In this document: one piece after another, positions 7,345 through 11,747 of the stretch
How positions within the stretch are numbered: the stretch's first letter is position 1
Layout: every line of letters begins with the position of its first letter
Notes under the pieces: generated by a model
What the model saw: only the letters and a program-made list of their open reading frames with translations
The model's database searches: none
What the model was told of the DNA's origin: nothing
Made by a program: the position numbers and the translations under genes
NCBI GenBank assembly: GCA_016788685.1
Contig: JAEUSS010000639.1
Coordinates: 1 to 11,747 of the forward strand
Direction of reading: 5' to 3'
From: Prolixibacteraceae bacterium
GTDB lineage: Bacteria; Bacteroidota; Bacteroidia; Bacteroidales; Prolixibacteraceae
DNA: 11,747 bases

Positions 7345-7382
7345 TTGACTCACCCCAAGCTCGCGGACGTGGGGTGAGTCAA
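7345..7382. other. 13-bp perfect inverted repeat with a 12-base loop
   Basis: TTGACTCACCCCA (7345-7357) and TGGGGTGAGTCAA (7370-7382) are perfect complements around a GC-rich loop. Neither strand has a T tract after the stem, so simple termination is unlikely. It could be an operator, a processing hairpin or a structured RNA element. The 290 bp from 7145 to 7435 hold this, the ATPase terminator and two smaller hairpins but no coding region. Confidence 0.8.
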
Positions 7383-7416
7383 TAAAATGATGAATTAAAT
7401 GCGACATTTAGTTCAT

Positions 7417-7436
7417 CTTCCAGTTTAGTCTGGAAG
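7417..7436. other. Short hairpin just before the repeat array
   Basis: CTTCCAG (7417-7423) pairs perfectly with CTGGAAG (7430-7436) around TTTAGT. Its last base is the first base of repeat unit 1. It is 20 bp long, the same as the repeat period, so it may be a diverged unit zero. Confidence 0.5.
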
Positions 7437-7821
7437 CCGTCCTGTTCCAAAAAGTGGCCTCCATGTAGGAAATAAGCCCGTCATGTTGGTCAGGAAGCCC
7501 GTCGTGTTGAAAATGAAGCCTCCATGTTAGAGAAAATGGCCGTCATGTAGGCCGGGAAGCCGTCATGTTAAAGATTTTGCTTCCCTGTCATCCCGCAGAG
7601 CTTCCCTGTCAAGTGAATTGCCTCCCTGTCACCAGCGAAGCCTTCCTGTCAAGGAAATTGCTTCCCTGTCACTCATAAAGCATCCCTGTTATGAAAAATT
7701 GTCTCCCTGTCACTCGCAGAGCTTCCCTGTCAAAGAAATTGTCTCCCTGTCACTCGTAAAGCTTCCCTGTCATATAAATTGTCTTCCTGTCACCCCGGAG
7801 AGCTTTCCTGCCGGGCAGGGA
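7436..7821. repeat. Tandem array of 19 units, period 19-21 bp, in two subfamilies
   Basis: Units start at 7436, 7457, 7476, 7497, 7518, 7539, 7559, 7579, 7600, 7620, 7640, 7660, 7680, 7701, 7721, 7741, 7761, 7781 and 7802. Units 1-7 share a core near GCCGTCATGTT or GCCTCCATGTT. Units 8-18 share GCTTCCCTGTCA or GTCTCCCTGTCA. Unit 5 bridges the types, matching unit 10 at 10 of 12 core bases. In units 9-18 the 8-9-base tails alternate: odd units end in AATT, while even units carry C-rich tails such as CTCGCAGA or CTCGTAAA, giving a two-unit period of about 40 bp. The period is not a multiple of three and the reading frame drifts, so this is not a protein repeat. There is no spacer and repeat pattern of CRISPR type, and no identical long units. 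The function is unknown. Confidence 0.93.
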
Positions 7822-7830
7822 GCCTTTTTT
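7802..7830 (+). terminator. Terminator-like hairpin formed by the last repeat unit
   Basis: In unit 19 the usual CTGTCA becomes CTGCCGGGCAGG, creating a stem (TTTCCTGC with GCAGGGAG, including two G-T pairs) followed by CC and TTTTTT (7825-7830). On the plus strand this is the layout of an intrinsic terminator. No plus-strand gene precedes it after the ATPase terminator, so if it works it ends a transcript that begins inside the repeat region. Confidence 0.5.
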
Positions 7831-7920
7831 CCGGAGAGGACGCTTTTTTCTCTGGCATGAGTCGCCTTAACCGGAAAGGGGGAGCGGGTTTTTGTCCGGA
7901 CTGTTCATCCGGTTCGTTTT
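7831..7920. other. Intergenic remainder between repeat array and ychJ-like gene
   Basis: I see no gene here. There are two weak inverted repeats: CCGGAGA with TCTCTGG (7831-7856), and CCGGA with TCCGG (7896-7912) followed by TTCGTTTTT on the plus strand. No convincing minus-strand terminator for the ychJ-like gene is visible. Confidence 0.4.
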
Positions 7921-8319
7921 TCAGGAAAAATGTACGCCCGAAACGTATACCCAATGGCCGTTTTCGCGCCGGAACAACGATTTTTCGTGAATCTGCTGCA
8001 GTTTCCCGTCTTCCAGGTAGCTGGCCTTAAACTCCACGTAGCCCGTCTGGTCGCCGGCTTGTCCGGCCTGTGTCCCGACGATGGTCAGGCCAATCCAGCT
8101 GACCGACCTGGCCCATTGTTCCATGTTTTTCTTTTCCCTGACGGGCCTCGTTTTTAACGAATGGCTGCGCATGAGGTAATCGCCATCGGCCCGGGTGAAG
8201 GCTACGTAGCGCGAGCGCATCAGCTGCAGCGCGGTAAGGGCTTCCTGATTACCTGAAAGGATGGGGTCGCAGCAGGCATCAGCCGGTTGTTGCGAACCGC
8301 AGGGGCATGGGTTGGACAT
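7921..8319 (-). CDS. YchJ-family protein with N-terminal SEC-C motif
   Basis: I choose the ATG at 8319 (132 residues). A longer frame reaches back to 8442 but its extra 41 residues overlap the upstream DUF2293 gene and do not look like the family. The protein opens MSNPCPCGSQQPADACC: a SEC-C-type zinc motif with C5, C7, C16 and C17. The YchJ core follows (LMRSRYVAF, then DYLMRSH, WIGLTIV, GYVEFKASY, EKSLFRRENGHWVYVSG), an NTF2-like fold. Escherichia coli YchJ has a second SEC-C motif at its C-terminus; this shorter form lacks it, as many Bacteroidota versions do. The function is unknown; SEC-C zinc motifs occur in SecA, where they contact SecB and ribosomes. It lies 10 bp after the DUF2293 gene, probably in one transcript. 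Confidence 0.88.
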   Translation of the reverse strand: MSNPCPCGSQQPADACCDPILSGNQEALTALQLMRSRYVAFTRADGDYLMRSHSLKTRPVREKKNMEQWARSVSWIGLTIVGTQAGQAGDQTGYVEFKASYLEDGKLQQIHEKSLFRRENGHWVYVSGVHFS

Positions 8320-8329
8320 GATCTGTTGA

Positions 8330-9019
8330 TTAAAGGTTTCCGAGTGCTTTTTGCAGGGGGCAATTGGCGGCGGCCGCGTTTCCTGCACGGTAGCTGGCCA
8401 GCAAAGCCACCGACTGCTGCGCCAGCGATCGGCGTACAGCACGGCGTTCGCCTTTTACGCGGGCAATTTTCAGGTTGTCGTAAGCGGTAGTCTGATGGCG
8501 CATCCAGGCAATCACCGCGTGCGAGGCGCGTTCTTCGAGCGGAATCAGCTGGGTGCGCGCCACGGTGCCGCTTCCCACCGGAATGGCATGTGCCGTAACA
8601 ATCCCGGCTAGTTTTTTCTCCAGCGCCTTGTAACTGCTGTGGAAATTGAGGAACGATTCGACGGCCCGGCAGAATTCAATTTCGTACTCGCTTTGTTTTT
8701 TTTCGCGCCGTTCGGCGGCATACACCTGTTTCTTCTGGTAGCTTTCGGTCGAACGCATCAGCTGAACATCGCGCTGAGCCTGCACAACGATTGGCTCCGG
8801 CGCCCAGACACCCAGCGAAATGGTGCGTCGGCCCTTCCTGACTTCCACCTTCCAGTACATTCCTTTCGAGGTGACTTTGCGGGTAACACCCGCATCGCCT
8901 GCCGGTAAAAAGCTCCATCCTGAAGGTGGAACGAGGGTTTCTCCGTTCGGGCCGGTTAATTTGCCGGCGGGGCCGGGTTTTACGATCATGACCGGACTTT
9001 CCACCGCGTGTTTTTCCAT
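8330..9019 (-). CDS. DUF2293-domain protein
   Basis: The protein is 229 residues. The N-terminal third (about 10-75) contains WSFLPAGDAGVTRKV and ends KGRRTISLGVWAP, a part common to long DUF2293 proteins. A charged, probably helical stretch follows (about 80-115, AAERREKKQ). The conserved DUF2293 core lies at about 147-205: VGSGTVART, ERASHAVIAWMRHQTTAYD (163-181), RVKGERRAVRRSLAQQS. The family has no assigned function; its run of Arg and Lys residues suggests nucleic-acid contact, which is inference. There is no signal peptide or membrane segment. Its first 34 bases overlap the end of rlmF and its end is 10 bp before the ychJ-like gene, so it is probably translationally linked to rlmF. Confidence 0.85.
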   Translation of the reverse strand: MEKHAVESPVMIVKPGPAGKLTGPNGETLVPPSGWSFLPAGDAGVTRKVTSKGMYWKVEVRKGRRTISLGVWAPEPIVVQAQRDVQLMRSTESYQKKQVYAAERREKKQSEYEIEFCRAVESFLNFHSSYKALEKKLAGIVTAHAIPVGSGTVARTQLIPLEERASHAVIAWMRHQTTAYDNLKIARVKGERRAVRRSLAQQSVALLASYRAGNAAAANCPLQKALGNL

Positions 9020-9960
9020 TTATTTTGTTCTTCGGTGTTGAGGAATGTCCAGACCACAATCCGGCTGATTTTGTTTCCTTGTCCCATGGGGATGGTTTCG
9101 GCGGCAAACACTTCGGCCTGTTCCAGCGCGTGGTACACTTTTTTCAGGTTCGATTCTTTTGAAATCAGGGTGGAGAAGCAGAAACAGTTTTGAGCGAACT
9201 TCCGGCTCTGCAAAATCATGTTCCTGACGAATTTTTCCTCGCCGCCCTCGCACCACAATTCGTGGTTATGTCCGCCAAAGTTCAGCACGGGTTCCACTTT
9301 TTTGTTGAGGTGCAGATTGTGGATTTTCCGGAGCGATCCGGCCTGGGCTTCTTCGGCCGAGGCATGGAAAGGCGGGTTGCAGACCGAAAAATCGATCAGC
9401 TCGTCTTTGCGGATGATGCCGTAGAAAAAGTCTTTGGGGTTGTGCTGCAATTTGCATTCTACTTTGCCCTGCAGCATGGGGTTGGCGGCAATAATGCCGT
9501 TGGCCGAGTTGATGGCTGCCGGATCGATGTCGGAACCAACGAACGACCAGCCGTATTCCTGATGTCCGATAATCGGGTAAATGCAGCTGGCGCCCACGCC
9601 AATGTCGAAGCATTTGATGTGTGGTCCGGTCGGGATTTTTCCGTAGTTATTCCGGCACAGGAAGTCGGCCATGTGGTGGATGTAATCGGCCCTTCCCGGT
9701 ATGGGCGGACACAGGTAACCTTCCGGAACATCCCAGCTGCCCAGGTTATAATGATGTTTTAAGATCGCTTTGTTGAGTGTTTTTACGGCTTCGGGATTGG
9801 CAAAGTCGATCGACTCGTCGCCGTACGGATTGGGCTTGACAAAAGGGGCCAGTTCCGGAGTGCTTTCAATTAATTGTTTAAAATCGTACCGCTCCCGGTT
9901 TTTGTTTCGCGGGTGCAGTTTGGCCTTTTCTTTCGGGTGTTCTTTTTTTACCTGACGCAT
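8986..9960 (-). CDS. rlmF: RlmF, 23S rRNA (adenine-1618-N6)-methyltransferase
   Basis: The chosen start is the ATG at 9960 (324 residues). A farther in-frame ATG at 10029 lies upstream of the -7 promoter box, and family members begin close to LHPRNKNRERYDF (here residues 15-27). Hallmarks are SIDFANPEAVKTLNKAIL, LCPPIPGRADYIHHMADFL, the SAM-binding motif DIGVGAS (119-125), the catalytic NPPF (195-198, in VCNPPFHAS) and NFGGHNHELWCEGGE. RlmF (E. coli YbiN) methylates N6 of A1618 in 23S rRNA in the cytosol. The C-terminus runs on in a basic tail overlapping the DUF2293 gene by 34 bp. It is the first gene of the rlmF-DUF2293-ychJ cluster. Confidence 0.94.
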   Translation of the reverse strand: MRQVKKEHPKEKAKLHPRNKNRERYDFKQLIESTPELAPFVKPNPYGDESIDFANPEAVKTLNKAILKHHYNLGSWDVPEGYLCPPIPGRADYIHHMADFLCRNNYGKIPTGPHIKCFDIGVGASCIYPIIGHQEYGWSFVGSDIDPAAINSANGIIAANPMLQGKVECKLQHNPKDFFYGIIRKDELIDFSVCNPPFHASAEEAQAGSLRKIHNLHLNKKVEPVLNFGGHNHELWCEGGEEKFVRNMILQSRKFAQNCFCFSTLISKESNLKKVYHALEQAEVFAAETIPMGQGNKISRIVVWTFLNTEEQNKWKNTRWKVRS

Positions 9961-9989
9961 GAAAATGATGTCTCTGATTGTTGAATGTG

Positions 9990-9997
9990 CAAATTTA
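9990..9997 (-). promoter_or_regulatory. Bacteroidota -7 element of rlmF
   Basis: On the minus strand this reads TAAATTTG, an exact TAnnTTTG match, with 29 bases between it and the chosen ATG at 9960. It supports that start over the ATG at 10029, which lies upstream of the box. No clear -33 TTG is seen. Confidence 0.6.
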
Positions 9998-10071
9998 GGT
10001 TTTAATTGGCAGAACAGGTGCAGGAACATAGCTATTACTCCGGTTTTATGCGGCAGGTTAGTTATTGCATC

Positions 10072-11244
10072 TTAAAAGCTCCATTTCAGTCTTCCGAAGG
10101 CAATTTGCCCGATGTCGCCAAATTCGGTTTCCGGATCGCCGAAAAAGAGTTGTCCGGTGAGCATAAGTTCGAGATTATTCAAAACCGAATAGGTGAGCGC
10201 CGGACCCGCATAAAATGAACCATCAGAAGGGTTTACTATTCCGGAGAAACTTCCGGAGAAAAGAGGGGTGATGGGTTTGGAAACCTGGGCAAACAGCGAC
10301 CAGCGCGCCAGCGACAATTGTTTGGCCGACATGTCGGGGTTGAAAAGTATGTCCATACCGCCGGCTTTTCCGGTTTTTCCGCTGCTGTTGTACAGAACGC
10401 TTGAATGAATGTAAAAGCTGTTTTTAAAGGTGTAATCGGCCGAAACGGAAGCTGTGGTGGTACGGAATGAGAAGTCGTTTCGCGGTTCGAAATGAGTCAG
10501 TTCGCCCCGGAATCCGGCTCCGCGGATATCGCCCGCCCAGCCACCGCCAAGAATCCAGTCATTTCCGGCCTGCCCGCCGATGAACTGAAAATCGTAGTCC
10601 CACTTAGTCAGGTGGTACATGCCAGCCAGTGCGGTGCGGTCCCGGTTGCGTCCCGGTTTGTATACTAGTTCAGCCGATGAGGTGGTTCCGGAGTAATACT
10701 GAACGCGAACGGCATCGGTTCCGGGGCGCTCCTCGTAGTCGAAATCGAAGTACGAAAAGCTGTTGAAAATATCATTGGGGTTCCATACCAGGTTTACGCC
10801 CCAGTTGATGCGCTGACGGCCTGCGCGGAATTGCCATTTCCCGGCGGTGTAATCGATGTAAGCGCGGTCGATCATCGAGTGTACAAACCAACTCCGGCTT
10901 TGAGCCGAAATCCAGGATAAATCAAACAGTCCGTTATCAACGTCTGCGGTGGCCTGGTAGCCCGGGAATTTACGGACCAGATTGCCCGTCATTAACCGGT
11001 TGCGCATTTCGATGACTGTCGTAAACTCACTGCTGGTGTACCATTTCAGATTCAGGCGGTTGTGGACGATGTTGGTTGCCAGATGATTCAGGTCGGTTCC
11101 CGGAATTTGTGTTTCGGGAGTATAAAACATGTACAGTTCTTTTACATAGCCATTCAGGCTTATTTTGCTTTCCTGAGCCCAAAGGCAGAACCGGATCAGC
11201 ACGAGCAGGACGACGAACGGTATGGATTTGATCATTTGAAGCAT
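10072..11244 (-). CDS. Outer-membrane beta-barrel protein, porin-like (DUF1302-type resemblance)
   Basis: The protein is 390 residues. The signal peptide (hydrophobic core FVVLLVLIRFCLW, cleavage near AQ|E at residue 24) starts either at ATG 11244 or at the in-frame ATG 11235. The mature part is built of beta strands with alternating residues and ends FGRLKWSF, a C-terminal strand closed by Phe as in outer-membrane barrels. The conserved-looking patch RAGRQRINWGVNLVWNPND, about residue 145, resembles the RVGRQ-x2-WG region of DUF1302 and other large porin-like barrels. It probably forms a channel or a substrate-specific porin; the substrate is unknown. It begins 31 bp after the CAP-domain gene on the same strand, so the two may form an operon. 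No strong terminator follows; rlmF begins 111 bp downstream. Confidence 0.85.
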   Translation of the reverse strand: MLQMIKSIPFVVLLVLIRFCLWAQESKISLNGYVKELYMFYTPETQIPGTDLNHLATNIVHNRLNLKWYTSSEFTTVIEMRNRLMTGNLVRKFPGYQATADVDNGLFDLSWISAQSRSWFVHSMIDRAYIDYTAGKWQFRAGRQRINWGVNLVWNPNDIFNSFSYFDFDYEERPGTDAVRVQYYSGTTSSAELVYKPGRNRDRTALAGMYHLTKWDYDFQFIGGQAGNDWILGGGWAGDIRGAGFRGELTHFEPRNDFSFRTTTASVSADYTFKNSFYIHSSVLYNSSGKTGKAGGMDILFNPDMSAKQLSLARWSLFAQVSKPITPLFSGSFSGIVNPSDGSFYAGPALTYSVLNNLELMLTGQLFFGDPETEFGDIGQIAFGRLKWSF

Positions 11245-11275
11245 GTGTTTCAGGTCTCAGCAGGATCCGGACTTG

Positions 11276-11747
11276 TTATTTCGTTTTGTAATCTCCGGCA
11301 TAGTCAATCACGCACATCGACTGATAGTCCGGATGGCTGCCATAGGCCACGCCGGCAAAGCGGGAGCACGGATTCAGGATGTTTTTCCGGTGTCCGCGGT
11401 CGGGCACTCCGTCGTCAATCAGCAGGAAAATCACGATCTGGCGGGCATCAAAACTTCCGTAGGTAATGTCTTCAGCGGAGCAGATGTTCCACTCTCCGTA
11501 TTTTTCGATTCGCTTTTGCGGGGTCGATCCGTTTTTCCCGACATGGCCGATGCCGCCGTGTTTCTTTTGGGCGGCGGCAAGTTCGGCGGCAGCTTTGGCC
11601 AGTCCTTCTGCCGGCTTGAGGACGGGTACCGGCGAAGTTTGTTTCAGGACTTTGATACATTCAAGAAGGGGATGGACACCTTCCTGCGACATGATGGTCG
11701 TTTGCCCGGGATAGTTAAATAATTTGCCGTCGAAAGCTGTCCGGAGT
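11276..11747 (-). CDS. CAP/SCP-domain protein, secreted (5' end cut by the window)
   Basis: The frame stays open to the window edge, so the ATG at 11692 is internal; 156 residues are visible. The part before it reads LRTAFDGKLFNYPGQTT, which fits the CAP domain of Bacteroidota. The remaining CAP landmarks are present: LAKAAAELAAAQKKHGGIGHVG with its conserved His, then GEWNICSAEDITYGSFDA with the conserved acidic Glu, then the signature GHRKNILNP and a closing MCVIDYAGDY. CAP proteins (SCP/PR-1 superfamily) are usually secreted and may bind lipids or have other roles; the exact function varies. A signal peptide would lie beyond the edge. It is followed by the porin-like gene after 31 bp. Confidence 0.88.
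   Translation of the reverse strand, partial: LRTAFDGKLFNYPGQTTIMSQEGVHPLLECIKVLKQTSPVPVLKPAEGLAKAAAELAAAQKKHGGIGHVGKNGSTPQKRIEKYGEWNICSAEDITYGSFDARQIVIFLLIDDGVPDRGHRKNILNPCSRFAGVAYGSHPDYQSMCVIDYAGDYKTK

Noticed and set aside
7436..7821. CRISPR array
   Set aside because: Units are only 19-21 bp with tails of 8-9 bases, there are no 25-40 bp unique spacers, and no cas genes are present.
7618..7860. 80-residue plus-strand open frame across the repeat array
   Set aside because: It exists only because the 20-bp repeats lack stops in this frame. The repeat period shifts the frame, there is no promoter or start context, and the translation is low-complexity Ser/Pro/Cys-rich text.
7921..8442. 173-residue version of the ychJ-like gene starting at 8442
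   Set aside because: The extra 41 residues overlap the DUF2293 gene and do not resemble the family. The ATG at 8319 gives the typical MSxPCPCG start.
8986..10029. 347-residue version of rlmF starting at 10029
   Set aside because: That ATG lies upstream of the TAAATTTG promoter box and adds 23 residues not seen in the family.

Overview
The window reads as chromosomal DNA of a Bacteroidota bacterium, most likely from the Bacteroidales/Marinilabiliales side (inference). The protein families (Tat-exported Gfo/Idh/MocA oxidoreductase, PEGA lipoprotein, HydE, DUF2293, porin-like barrels) fit this. Three promoters carry the Bacteroidota -7 element TAnnTTTG, and genes lack Shine-Dalgarno sequences. 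There is no rRNA, tRNA, CRISPR array, transposase or phage gene.

Left part (1-2984): the C-terminal tail of a CutC-like gene, then two plus-strand envelope genes (a small exported barrel-like protein and a PEGA-domain lipoprotein). A strong hairpin terminator separates these from a converging Tat-dependent Gfo/Idh/MocA oxidoreductase on the minus strand.

Centre (2985-7240): a divergent locus. hydE, the radical-SAM maturase of [FeFe]-hydrogenase, runs leftward; a MarR regulator and a large P-type cation ATPase run rightward. The hydE and marR -7 elements lie only 4-6 nt from their start codons. A 16-bp palindrome abuts the marR -7 box, and a near-identical copy in opposite orientation lies just before the ATPase, so the MarR protein probably controls itself and the pump. 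The pump has an unusual predicted ion site. It ends at a near-perfect 15-bp terminator.

Region 7241-7920 has no protein gene. It holds several hairpins and then 19 head-to-tail units of 19-21 bp (7436-7821), in two related subfamilies. The second subfamily shows a two-unit (about 40 bp) higher-order pattern. The last unit forms a terminator-like hairpin with a T6 tract. I could not assign this array to a known system; it is the most unusual object here.

Right part (7921-11747): a minus-strand cluster rlmF - DUF2293 gene - ychJ-like gene, with a 34-bp overlap and a 10-bp gap and a clear promoter before rlmF. It is preceded by a second minus-strand pair, a secreted CAP/SCP-domain protein (cut by the window edge) and an outer-membrane porin-like barrel. 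Several ORFs start at internal ATGs rather than at their longest possible start; the preferred starts are given per gene.
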